From Phycisphaerae bacterium (GTDB lineage: Bacteria; Planctomycetota; Phycisphaerae; Phycisphaerales; UBA1924): a stretch of DNA of 64,000 nucleotides. A model generated the notes under the pieces. That model ran no database searches and was not told the DNA's origin. It saw only the letters and a program-made list of their open reading frames with translations. Positions 44,304 to 51,860 of the stretch are shown piece after piece. The position numbers were made by a program, and so were the translations under genes. Each line of letters starts with the position of its first letter. The stretch's first letter is position 1. The stretch lies in contig BQMO01000009.1 of the NCBI GenBank assembly GCA_022180725.1, positions 1-64,000 of the forward strand, written 5' to 3'.

Positions 44304-45448
44304 CACCCGCCCGCCTCCACGTCTCGCAGCCTCGTGAACATTCCGCCCGGGACGGCCATGCCCTGCACCCGGTTGTTGCCCGAATCCAGGATCAGCACCG
44401 TGCCCCCGCTCACCGCCACGCCCCACGGTGAGGCCAACTCGCCCACGTTCCGTCCCGCCTGACCGTAGACCCCCACGGCCCGACCCGCGCGCAGATCAAA
44501 CTCCTGGACGCGGTTCCCCCCGAACTCCGCCACCATCACCCGCCCGCGCCCTATGTCAGTGATTCCGTACGGGTATTGCATTTGCCCCAGCCCGCGACCG
44601 ACGCCGTGACCCACCCACGCCACCAACGTCCCGTCGAGCGTGAACCGACCGATCCGGTGATTGCACGCGTCCGCAACCAGCAGTTCACCGGCTTCCCGAT
44701 CGATCGCGATCGACTGAGGCCTGTTGAACTCCGCACCGGGCCCGCTACCGAACGCACCGAAGGCGAACCGGAACACAAACGCCCGTTCATCGCCGACGGC
44801 CTCGCCCGCCGCCGGCTCGAACACGTTGATCCGATCATGCCCGCCGTATTCGCTCACGTACAGCCGCGCGATGCCCCGGCCGTCCCGCGACGGCAACACC
44901 GCCACGTCGGTCGGGTAGATGAACTGCCCATCCCCCTCGCCGTACGACCCGAAACTCGCCACGACGTCGCCTCGCCCTTCCATGATCCGCTCGGGCGGCG
45001 AGACACCCCGGGGGTCGTAGATCATCACGCGGTGGTAGTGCGTGTCCGCGATGATCACGCGCATCACCCCCCCCGCCGGCGGGGTCCACAACGTCACCCC
45101 CGTGGGCTTGCCGTTCTCCCATTCGGGCATGCGCCACCCGCCCAGGCACGCGCCCGTCTTCGCGTCCAGCCGCTGCACCCGCGCCAACTTGTCGATGATC
45201 CACACGTCGGTGTCCGTCGCGTCGATGCACCGGGGGTACGAGAACTGTCCGGCGTCCATCCCCACCTCGCCGAACACCCGTGTCACACGCACCGGCGCCG
45301 CGTCCGTCGGCCTCCCGCACGAGGAAAGACCCAGCGACACAAGGGCCGCCAGCACAACGCCGACTCTCGCCGCGTGGTTCACCCCCCGACATGCCGGGCC
45401 GACCTTCATCCGCTGTGGTACTCCGGGGCCATCGTACAGCCCTCGCAT
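44303..45448 (-). CDS. NHL-repeat lipoprotein
   Basis: 381 residues. A lipoprotein signal ends in VSLGLSSC, with the lipidated Cys about 43 residues from the chosen start. Four to five NHL beta-propeller blades follow, for example DGQFIYPTDVAVLPS, FNRPQSIAIDREAGELLVADACNHRIGRF, MQYPYGITDIGRGRVMVAEFGGNRVQEF and LASPWGVAVSGGTVLILDSGNNRVQ. NHL propellers bind proteins or sugars outside the cell membrane. ATG at 45448 lies two bases after the upstream stop and so looks coupled; ATG at 45409 would give a more standard signal length. It is encoded with the permease upstream and the vWA protein downstream. Confidence 0.82.
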   Translation of the reverse strand: MRGLYDGPGVPQRMKVGPACRGVNHAARVGVVLAALVSLGLSSCGRPTDAAPVRVTRVFGEVGMDAGQFSYPRCIDATDTDVWIIDKLARVQRLDAKTGACLGGWRMPEWENGKPTGVTLWTPPAGGVMRVIIADTHYHRVMIYDPRGVSPPERIMEGRGDVVASFGSYGEGDGQFIYPTDVAVLPSRDGRGIARLYVSEYGGHDRINVFEPAAGEAVGDERAFVFRFAFGAFGSGPGAEFNRPQSIAIDREAGELLVADACNHRIGRFTLDGTLVAWVGHGVGRGLGQMQYPYGITDIGRGRVMVAEFGGNRVQEFDLRAGRAVGVYGQAGRNVGELASPWGVAVSGGTVLILDSGNNRVQGMAVPGGMFTRLRDVEAGG

Positions 45449-45450
45449 CC

Positions 45451-47037
45451 TCACGGTTGCACCCCGGCATGCCTCCGTGCCCCACGCCGAACACAGACCC
45501 CAACCATCCACGCCCCCGCCAGCCCCAGCCCCACGATCCACACCCCCGCCGCCGAGAGGTCCCCCATCCGACTGTAATGCAAGTATCCCAGCAGCGTCGG
45601 CGCCAGCCCGGGCGTGCCCGGCACCTGCAGGAAGACGCTCGTCTCGATCTCGTGCAGGCTCAGGCACGCGCCCGCGAGGCCTACCCCCACGCACGCGGGC
45701 CACCGCCCGGGCGCGACGGCCGCCAGAAACCCCATCCCCCCCGTCGCGCCGTCCAGCCGCCGTGCGTCGCGTGCCCCGCTCGATTCGCTCCGCGCCAGCG
45801 CCCACCCCAGCACCCCCGCCACCCCGCCGAACCGCGCCACGTGCCCCACCACCACCAGCCCCGGCCAATCGCGCAGCACCGGATTCCATTCCCACGCCTG
45901 CGCGGTCGCCTGCCCGACGAGCACCCCGGGCACGAACACCGCGAACACCATCACCCCCACGCACGCCAACGCCACCCGCCGCGCCACCGGATCGAACGAG
46001 GCCGCCGCCATCCACACCGACCCCGCCAACCCCGCCAACACCACACCGACCGCCAACGCCACGGCGCCGCTGACGGCCAACCCCTCGCCGCTGAGTTGCC
46101 AGAACCGCCCCAACGACGCGAACGAATCCACGGTCCAGGCCATCATCGCCCACGGCACGCCCACGCTCAGCATCAACATCACGGCCAGACCACGCCAAGC
46201 GCCACGCCGCGCCGCAAGCCCGAGGCGCCCTTCCGGCGTCGCGCCCGGTTCCCGTACAAGATGCCGCACGATGACTCCCGCGGACAGCGCCGCCAGCACG
46301 ATCAGCGGCCAAGCGCTCACCCATGCGCCCGCGCTCCCCGGCGCCACGCTCATCTCGAACCACACGCGCACGCTGTACGTCGGCGCCTGGGCCAAATGCA
46401 ACGGCACCGCGGATCCCATCATGACCAACGCCACCAGACCCCACGCCCCCACGATCCACCCGCCCAGCAGGCGTGCCCGCATCCACGCGCGCCACGCGAC
46501 GCCGCGACCGTCCAGTCGAACCGCCTCCAGCGCGTCCCGCGGCACGTTCCGCAGCCCCACCGCCAGCACCACGCTCGCGAGGGGCCACGCCCACAACATC
46601 AACCCCGCCGCCGCGATCACCCGCCCCGCGAACACCGGCAACCACGACGCCCCGTGCTGGGCGGCCTGCTCGATCCAATCCCCCAACATCGTCCGCGGTG
46701 CGCGGAGCAATCCGTACCCCGCGTAGCACAGGTACGAGGGCAGGAGCATCGGCACGAGCACCCAGCCCGCGCCGCCCCACCCCCGCCGCGCGATCCACAC
46801 CGCCGCGGGAATCCCCGCCAGCGTCGCGCCCAGCGCAATCCCCCCCGCCCAGCCGAGTGTGTTTGCCAACAACCCGAACGACACCGCGGCGCTGCCCGGC
46901 TTGATGGCGCCGCCAAGCCCGGCCCGCACCACGTCCCATGCAACAACGGCCCCGGGCCACCCCACGAGCACGACGGCGGCAAGCGCCGCCACGAAGGCCG
47001 CCCCCCGCGCGCTCCACGACGTCACTGCTCGCCGCAC
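45451..47037 (-). CDS. ABC transporter permease (FbpB/ThiP-like)
   Basis: 528 residues with about twelve membrane segments in two repeats. An EAA-type coupling loop is visible in the first half (DALEAVRLDGRGVAWRAWM, near residue 205); that of the second half is eroded. The final segments (GTPGLAPTLLGYLHYSRMGDLSAAGVW) match the end of iron/thiamine-type binding-protein-dependent permeases. No ATPase or solute-binding protein gene adjoins it; instead an NHL lipoprotein follows two bases later, which might serve as an unusual binding partner. The GTG at 47037 is chosen because GGAGG stands four bases upstream. It is the first gene of the long minus-strand run. Confidence 0.72.
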   Translation of the reverse strand: MRRAVTSWSARGAAFVAALAAVVLVGWPGAVVAWDVVRAGLGGAIKPGSAAVSFGLLANTLGWAGGIALGATLAGIPAAVWIARRGWGGAGWVLVPMLLPSYLCYAGYGLLRAPRTMLGDWIEQAAQHGASWLPVFAGRVIAAAGLMLWAWPLASVVLAVGLRNVPRDALEAVRLDGRGVAWRAWMRARLLGGWIVGAWGLVALVMMGSAVPLHLAQAPTYSVRVWFEMSVAPGSAGAWVSAWPLIVLAALSAGVIVRHLVREPGATPEGRLGLAARRGAWRGLAVMLMLSVGVPWAMMAWTVDSFASLGRFWQLSGEGLAVSGAVALAVGVVLAGLAGSVWMAAASFDPVARRVALACVGVMVFAVFVPGVLVGQATAQAWEWNPVLRDWPGLVVVGHVARFGGVAGVLGWALARSESSGARDARRLDGATGGMGFLAAVAPGRWPACVGVGLAGACLSLHEIETSVFLQVPGTPGLAPTLLGYLHYSRMGDLSAAGVWIVGLGLAGAWMVGVCVRRGARRHAGVQP

Positions 47038-47093
47038 ATGGCCTCCGAGGCATCCCGCACCGAACCCTACCGTCGCCCACTGATCCGGCACGG

Positions 47094-47099
47094 TATCAT
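47094..47099 (+). promoter_or_regulatory. TATCAT, -10-like box 10 bases before the Xaa-Pro peptidase start
   Basis: TAnnnT hexamer; no SD between it and the ATG at 47110. It also overlaps an earlier in-frame ATG at 47098. Confidence 0.35.
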
Positions 47100-47109
47100 G
47101 CCCCCCGCC

Positions 47110-48297
47110 ATGCCGCACGCGACCACCCGAAAACGCCGTACCCGCGTCCACCGCAAGGGCGCCTCGGCTCCGCCCAAAGCCGCCGCATCGAAGGCCCCGC
47201 GTGAACCGTTCATGGACCACGCCGCGCGGATTCAACGCCTCCGCGCCGCCCTGGCTTCACGCGATGAAGCCTGGCTCCTGGTCACCAACCCCCTCGACGT
47301 CGCCTACCTCACCGGGTTCCTCGGTGGAGACTCCTACCTCCTCGTCGGCCCCGACGGGAACACCATCATCTCGGACTTCCGTTACGAGGAAGAACTCCGC
47401 CCCATTCGGTCCATCGCCCGCATTCACATCCGCACCGGCGCCATGTCGGCCGCGGTCGCCGAGACCCTCTCGGGCCTGGGTGTCACCCGGTGCGCCATCC
47501 AGCCCGAGTACGTCACGCTCCACGAGCGCGACACCCTCGCCCGCGCCGTCGGCGAAGGTCGCACGCTGGTTCCCTTGGCCGGACTGGTGCAGGCGCTTCG
47601 CCTCATCAAGGATGACGCCGAGGTCGCCGCCATTCGGCGCGCGGTGCGCATCCAGGAGGCGGCCCTGCTGGCCATCCTCCCCACCCTCAAGCCCGGCCAG
47701 ACCGAACTCGAAGTCGCGGGGCGTCTCGAGGCCGAGATGAAGTCCCGCGGCTCGCGCGAGCCGGGCTTCCAGACCATCATCGCCGCTCGGGCCAACGGCT
47801 CCCTCCCCCACTACCGCCCGCAGCGAGTCACCCTCGCCAAAAACCAGCCGCTCCTCGTCGACTGGGGCGCGGTCCACCTCGGCTACCACGGCGACATGAC
47901 CCGCACCTTCGCCTTCGGGAAGTGGCCCGCGAAGGTCAAGGAGATCTACCGCATCGTCCTCGAGGCCCAACTCGCCGCCGCCGAGGCCCTCGCCCCGGGC
48001 AAGTCCACACGCGCCATCGACGCCGTCGCCCGCGACCTCATCACCAAGGCCGGGTACGGCCAGGCCTTCGGGCACGGCCTCGGACACGGGCTGGGATTCA
48101 ACGGCCACGAAGAACCCCGCCTCACCCACATGCTCACCGAAACAACCCTTCAGCCCGGCATGGTCGTCACCATCGAGCCGGGCATCTATCTCCCCGGCGT
48201 CGGGGGCGTCCGCATCGAGGATGACTACGTCATCACCCCGACCGGCGCCCAGAACCTCTGCTCGCTCCCCAAATCACTCGACTGGTCAACGCTGTAG
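47110..48297 (+). CDS. Xaa-Pro aminopeptidase/dipeptidase (M24)
   Basis: 395 residues. A creatinase-type N-terminal domain (from ARIQRLRAALASRDEAWLLVTNPLDVAYLTGF) is followed by the pita-bread catalytic domain. The five metal ligands are placed as in the family: D in LLVDWGAVHLGYHG, D in GDMTRTFAFG, H in GHGLGHGLGFNGHEEPRL, E in VVTIEPGIYLPG and E in GVRIEDDYVIT. It cleaves X-Pro bonds in peptide turnover in the cytosol. Possible starts are 47098, 47110 and 47212. The family consensus begins near 47212, and the first 34 residues from 47110 are a Lys/Arg-rich extension. It is followed by accB 58 bases later. Confidence 0.88.
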   Translation: MPHATTRKRRTRVHRKGASAPPKAAASKAPREPFMDHAARIQRLRAALASRDEAWLLVTNPLDVAYLTGFLGGDSYLLVGPDGNTIISDFRYEEELRPIRSIARIHIRTGAMSAAVAETLSGLGVTRCAIQPEYVTLHERDTLARAVGEGRTLVPLAGLVQALRLIKDDAEVAAIRRAVRIQEAALLAILPTLKPGQTELEVAGRLEAEMKSRGSREPGFQTIIAARANGSLPHYRPQRVTLAKNQPLLVDWGAVHLGYHGDMTRTFAFGKWPAKVKEIYRIVLEAQLAAAEALAPGKSTRAIDAVARDLITKAGYGQAFGHGLGHGLGFNGHEEPRLTHMLTETTLQPGMVVTIEPGIYLPGVGGVRIEDDYVITPTGAQNLCSLPKSLDWSTL

Positions 48298-48355
48298 GGC
48301 CAGCTTGCCAGCACCGTGTGCCCCAGGCCGCGTGCCTTCCTCGTGGAACCACCTC

Positions 48356-48817
48356 ATGATTGACATCGCCAAAATCAAAGAACTCGTCACGCTCATGACC
48401 GAGAACGATCTCTCGGAACTCGAGATCAAGGACGACAAGGCCGGCGTCAGCATCAAGCGCGGCGGGGCCCAGGCCGCCCCGATCATTCAGTATGCCGCGG
48501 CGCCAGCACCCCAGCATGCCCCCGCGCCCGCCGCCGCCAACGGCGTGCCCGCCGCCGCCCCCACGCCCGCCGGCCCCCAGGCCTCCATCGATTCGCCGAT
48601 GGTCGGGACGTGCTACCTCGCCCCGAACCCCGATGCCGCGCCTTTCGTGAAGGTCGGGCAGTCGGTCACCCCTGACACCGTCGTCTGCCTCATCGAGGCC
48701 ATGAAGGTCTTCAACGAGATCAAGGCCGAAAAATCGGGTGTTGTCGAGCAGATCCTCGTGAAGAACGGCCAGGCCGTCGAGTTCGGCCAGAAGATCTTCG
48801 CGGTTCGGCCTTCGTGA
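48356..48817 (+). CDS. accB: biotin carboxyl carrier protein of acetyl-CoA carboxylase
   Basis: 153 residues. An N-terminal helix-strand unit (IAKIKELVTLMTENDLSELEI) is followed by an Ala/Pro-rich flexible linker (about 45-78) and the biotinyl domain (80-153), with the biotin lysine in CLIEAMKVFNEI and the protruding-thumb region. It carries CO2 between the carboxylase (AccC) and the transferase in fatty-acid synthesis. accC lies downstream but is separated from it by a four-helix-bundle gene framed by repeat arrays, so the usual accB-accC pair has been split. Confidence 0.95.
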   Translation: MIDIAKIKELVTLMTENDLSELEIKDDKAGVSIKRGGAQAAPIIQYAAAPAPQHAPAPAAANGVPAAAPTPAGPQASIDSPMVGTCYLAPNPDAAPFVKVGQSVTPDTVVCLIEAMKVFNEIKAEKSGVVEQILVKNGQAVEFGQKIFAVRPS

Positions 48818-48820
48818 AAA

Positions 48821-48876
48821 GTTCCGAAGTTCCGAGGGGCCGAGGTTCCGAGGTTTCTGAGTTCCGAAGTTGCGAA
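48821..48876. repeat. left 8-bp tandem repeat array (seven units of GTTCCGAA type)
   Basis: Seven consecutive octamers: three or more are exactly GTTCCGAA or GTTCCGAG, the others differ at one to three bases. The array starts three bases after the accB stop codon and ends 12 bases before the four-helix-bundle gene. Its unit is the reverse complement of the octamer in the right-hand array. Confidence 0.85.
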
Positions 48877-48888
48877 GCGGGGATTGGT

Positions 48889-49254
48889 GTGAGCACTGCC
48901 AAACGTCTCGAAGACCTCGTCGCATGGCAAAGAGCCATGTCGATGTGCATCGAAGTCTATAGATTCAGCAGCAAGTTCCCTGATAGCGAGCGATTCGGCC
49001 TTCAATCGCATATTCGGCGGGCCGCCGTTTCAGTACCTTCCAACATCGCCGAGGGCTTCGGTCGCCAGAACACGAACGAAATGACCCGCTTCCTCCGAAT
49101 CGCTCGCGGATCGCTCTTCGAGGTGCGTACGCAAGTATTGCTCGCGGAGCGCCTTGGATACTGCAATAAGGACGACTCTCCTCACACCGTCATCGACGAA
49201 ACAGACCGTGTCCTCCAAGGCCTCATCCGCAGCCTCACGCCGCCATCATCCTGA
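48889..49254 (+). CDS. four-helix-bundle protein (S23/23S rRNA IVP family)
   Basis: 121 residues, the family's normal length. The hallmark residues are all present: EDLVAWQRAMSMCIEVYRF, FPDSERFGLQSHIRRAAVSV, PSNIAEGFGR and FLRIARGSLFEVRTQVLLAERLGY. The family was first found inside intervening sequences of 23S rRNA genes, and it resembles the Avd proteins of diversity-generating retroelements; it forms basic pentameric bundles that may bind nucleic acid. Here it lies between accB and accC, with a GTG start, framed by inverted arrays of an 8-bp repeat. This context suggests that gene and repeats moved in as a unit. Confidence 0.88.
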   Translation: MSTAKRLEDLVAWQRAMSMCIEVYRFSSKFPDSERFGLQSHIRRAAVSVPSNIAEGFGRQNTNEMTRFLRIARGSLFEVRTQVLLAERLGYCNKDDSPHTVIDETDRVLQGLIRSLTPPSS

Positions 49255-49285
49255 CCACATCACACCCGAAACTCTGCGGTTCCCC

Positions 49286-49338
49286 ACTTCGGAACTTCGG
49301 AACTCAGGAACTTCGGAATTCAGGAACTTCGGAACTTC
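49286..49338. repeat. right 8-bp tandem repeat array (six and a half units of ACTTCGGA type)
   Basis: Octamers ACTTCGGA, ACTTCGGA, ACTCAGGA, ACTTCGGA, ATTCAGGA, ACTTCGGA and a final ACTTC run without gaps. The unit is the reverse complement (rotated) of the left array, so the two arrays form an inverted pair about 410 bases apart. It ends five bases before the accC ATG and thus supplies accC's translation start region. Confidence 0.88.
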
Positions 49339-49343
49339 TCACC

Positions 49344-50696
49344 ATGTTCAAGAGAGTCCTCATAGCCAACCGCGGCGAAATCGCCCTCCGCATCATGCGC
49401 GCGTGCCAGGAGATGGGCATCGAGACGGTCTGCGTCTACTCGCAGGCGGACAAGGACGCTCCATACCTGAAACTCGCCGACCGCGCCATCTGCATCGGCC
49501 CCGGCCCCGCCAAAGAGTCTTACCTGAATATTGCCCGTCTCATCGCCGCCGCCGAGGTCGCCGACGTCGACGCCATCCACCCCGGGTACGGCTTCCTCTC
49601 CGAGCGCCCCGACTTCTCCGCCGCCTGCCGCGACTGCAAGATCGAGTTCATCGGCCCCTCGCCCGAGGCGATGCAGATGCTCGGCGACAAGGTCGATTGC
49701 AAGAAGACCGCCCGCGCTGCGGGCGTCCCCGTCTTCCCGGGCTCCGAGAACGCCATCGAGGACGAGGAAGAGGCCGTCAAAATCGCCGCCAAGATCGGCT
49801 ACCCCGTCATCATCAAGGCCTCCGCGGGCGGCGGGGGCCGCGGCATGAAGGTCTGCCACAACGAGGCGACCCTCCGCACGCAACTCCGCGTGGCCAGCCA
49901 GGAGGCCCAGGCCGCCTTCGGCAACGGGGCCGTGTTCATCGAGAAGTACCTCGAACACGCCCGCCACGTCGAGATTCAGATGCTCGGCGACAAGCACGGC
50001 AACGCCGTCTACCTGTACGAACGCGACTGCTCGCTCCAGCGCCGCCACCAGAAGGTTATCGAGGAAGCCCCCGCCCCCAACGTCGATCGTAAACGGCTGG
50101 AAAAGGTGTGCGAGGCCGCCGCCAAGATGATCCGCAATGCGAAGTACGCCGGGGCCGCGACGTGTGAGTTCCTCCTCGACGGCAAGGGCGACTTCTACAT
50201 GCTCGAGGTCAACACCCGCGTGCAGGTCGAACATCCCGTCACCGAAATGATCACCGGCGTGGACATCGTGAAGATGTCGATCCTGATCGCCGCGGGGGAG
50301 AAGATCCCGCTCAAGCAGAGCGACGTGAAGATCACCGGCCACGCCATCGAATGCCGCATCTGCGCCGAAGACCCGGCCCACAACTTCCGGCCCAGCGCGG
50401 GCCGGATCGACACCTGGCAGGTGCCCGGCGGGCTGGGCGTGCGATTGGATTCGCACGTCGTGCCGGGGTACGTCGTGCCCACCAACTACGACAGCATGAT
50501 CGGCAAACTGATCGTGCACGCCGAGACTCGTCAGGCCGCCCTCGACCGCGCCGCCCGCGCCCTCCGCGAGTTCACCGTCGGCCCCATCAAGACCACCATC
50601 CCCCTGCACCAGCGCCTGATCGAGAACACCGACTTCCGCCGCGGCGGCGTGGACATCCACTACCTCGAACGCCTCCTCAAGGCCGCGGATCGGTGA
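49344..50696 (+). CDS. accC: acetyl-CoA carboxylase biotin carboxylase subunit
   Basis: 450 residues, usual length. An ATP-grasp enzyme: N-terminal domain FKRVLIANRGEIALRIMRAC, Gly-rich ATP lid IKASAGGGGRGMKVC, catalytic region EKYLEHARHVEIQMLGD, and the metal and biotin site LEVNTRVQVEHPVTEMITGVD, followed by the closing domain with RICAEDP. It carboxylates the biotin on AccB. No canonical ribosome site precedes the ATG; the upstream bases belong to the repeat array (GGAACTTC units), so expression may depend on GGAA in that repeat. Confidence 0.96.
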   Translation: MFKRVLIANRGEIALRIMRACQEMGIETVCVYSQADKDAPYLKLADRAICIGPGPAKESYLNIARLIAAAEVADVDAIHPGYGFLSERPDFSAACRDCKIEFIGPSPEAMQMLGDKVDCKKTARAAGVPVFPGSENAIEDEEEAVKIAAKIGYPVIIKASAGGGGRGMKVCHNEATLRTQLRVASQEAQAAFGNGAVFIEKYLEHARHVEIQMLGDKHGNAVYLYERDCSLQRRHQKVIEEAPAPNVDRKRLEKVCEAAAKMIRNAKYAGAATCEFLLDGKGDFYMLEVNTRVQVEHPVTEMITGVDIVKMSILIAAGEKIPLKQSDVKITGHAIECRICAEDPAHNFRPSAGRIDTWQVPGGLGVRLDSHVVPGYVVPTNYDSMIGKLIVHAETRQAALDRAARALREFTVGPIKTTIPLHQRLIENTDFRRGGVDIHYLERLLKAADR

Positions 50697-50809
50697 CGGA
50701 CTCACGAACTCGCACGATTCTTGTATTCTTGATAGGTCATAAATTGCTTACAACCATGGCGTTGCATCGCGATAGGTAATCGTTCGTATACCGGCCCATA
50801 ATGTTGTCG

Positions 50810-50838
50810 TTGACAGCGAACCTCGCCAGTGCGACACT
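50810..50838 (+). promoter_or_regulatory. promoter of the sorted surface protein at 50906
   Basis: TTGACA (50810-50815) and GACACT (50833-50838) are 17 bases apart. The -35 is perfect; the -10 is weak (three of six). It lies 68 bases before the ATG, and a strong GGGAGGAG ribosome site follows it. Confidence 0.45.
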
Positions 50839-50905
50839 GCTCCCAGAGACGAGACCGCGCCGACGCATGGGAGTGCGCCGGTGCACCGAAGTGGGAGGAG
50901 TATTC

Positions 50906-51727
50906 ATGAAGCATCTTGTGGCTATCGGGAGTGTCGTCGCGTCGGCCGGCGCCGCGAACGCGCAGTTCCACGAACTCTGGGACAACAACTCGTACGTGCG
51001 GATCAACATCACGCCCGGCGAGCCGCCGAACTCCCGCATCGGGATGGACCGCTGGGAAGTGAACGGCCAGAATCACCTCTACTCGCAGTGGTTCTGGTTC
51101 CGCACCGACGGCATGGCCCGTGAGCAGCGCATCAACGACCTGCCCTTCATCGGCGCCACCACCACGAACACCGACTTTTTCGACCCGCGCCCCGACGTCT
51201 TCAACGGCGCGTGGGGCTCGACCAACTCGTTCGTCATCGATGTCCGCTTCTCGCTCCAGGGCACGCTGCCGGGGAACCAGCAGTCCGACATCGGCGAGCA
51301 GATCCGCATCACCAACTTCGGCCCGGGTCGTGTCTTCTCATTCTTTCAGTACTGCGACTTCGACCTTGCCGGCGATATCAACGACGACCTCGTTGAACTT
51401 GTGAACCCCAACGCCGTCGTGCAGGCCGACTACCTCAATAACCTCCTGGTTGCCGAGACGGTGCTCACCCCCTCGGCCACGCTGAGCGAAGTGGGCATCT
51501 ACGCCGCCACGCTCATCAAGCTCGACGATGCGAACTTCGACAACCTCGACGGCACCACGGGCCCGCTCGTCGGCCGCCGCGACTACACGTGGGCCTTCCA
51601 GTGGGACTTCTTCCTCCCCTCCGGCAGCACCTTCACCATCAGCAAGGACAAGCACCTCGTCCCGGCTCCGGGCGCGCTGGCGCTCTTGGGCTTGGGCGGA
51701 CTGCTCGCCGGACGCCGCCGCCGCTGA
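50906..51727 (+). CDS. secreted protein with PEP-CTERM-like tail
   Basis: 273 residues. A signal peptide (MKHLVAIGSVVASAGAANA) is followed by a beta-rich domain with no family I recognise. The C-terminus reads VPAPGALALLGLGGLLAG followed by RRRR, the clearest copy in this window of the planctomycete version of the PEP-CTERM tail (Ala where Glu is usual). Such tails are cut by an exosortase-type enzyme during export. GGGAGGAG stands five bases before the ATG, and a perfect -35 box lies upstream, so it is probably well expressed. A terminator follows at 51760. Confidence 0.8.
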   Translation: MKHLVAIGSVVASAGAANAQFHELWDNNSYVRINITPGEPPNSRIGMDRWEVNGQNHLYSQWFWFRTDGMAREQRINDLPFIGATTTNTDFFDPRPDVFNGAWGSTNSFVIDVRFSLQGTLPGNQQSDIGEQIRITNFGPGRVFSFFQYCDFDLAGDINDDLVELVNPNAVVQADYLNNLLVAETVLTPSATLSEVGIYAATLIKLDDANFDNLDGTTGPLVGRRDYTWAFQWDFFLPSGSTFTISKDKHLVPAPGALALLGLGGLLAGRRRR

Positions 51728-51759
51728 ACCATCATCTAAATACAGTTCGAACCCTCACT

Positions 51760-51785
51760 ACCCCGGTTCTTCCCGGGGTTTTTCT
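51760..51785 (+). terminator. intrinsic terminator
   Basis: ACCCCGG (51760-51766) pairs with CCGGGGT (51773-51779) around TTCTTC and runs into TTTTT. It ends the transcript of the surface-protein gene. Confidence 0.85.
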
Positions 51786-51860
51786 TGCATCGTCAACCCT
51801 TGTTCGTGGTACCATGAGCATCGGCCCGTCCGTTCTGGCCCCGGGCCGAAGGGGTGCCTC

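Noticed and set aside
45280..47097. Long upstream extension of the Xaa-Pro peptidase frame
   Set aside because: It is Arg/His/Pro-rich, lies opposite the ABC permease and NHL genes, and the enzyme's domain starts only near 47212.
48821..49338. Repeat arrays read as a CRISPR array
   Set aside because: The units are 8 bases without spacers, in inverted orientation, and frame a protein gene.
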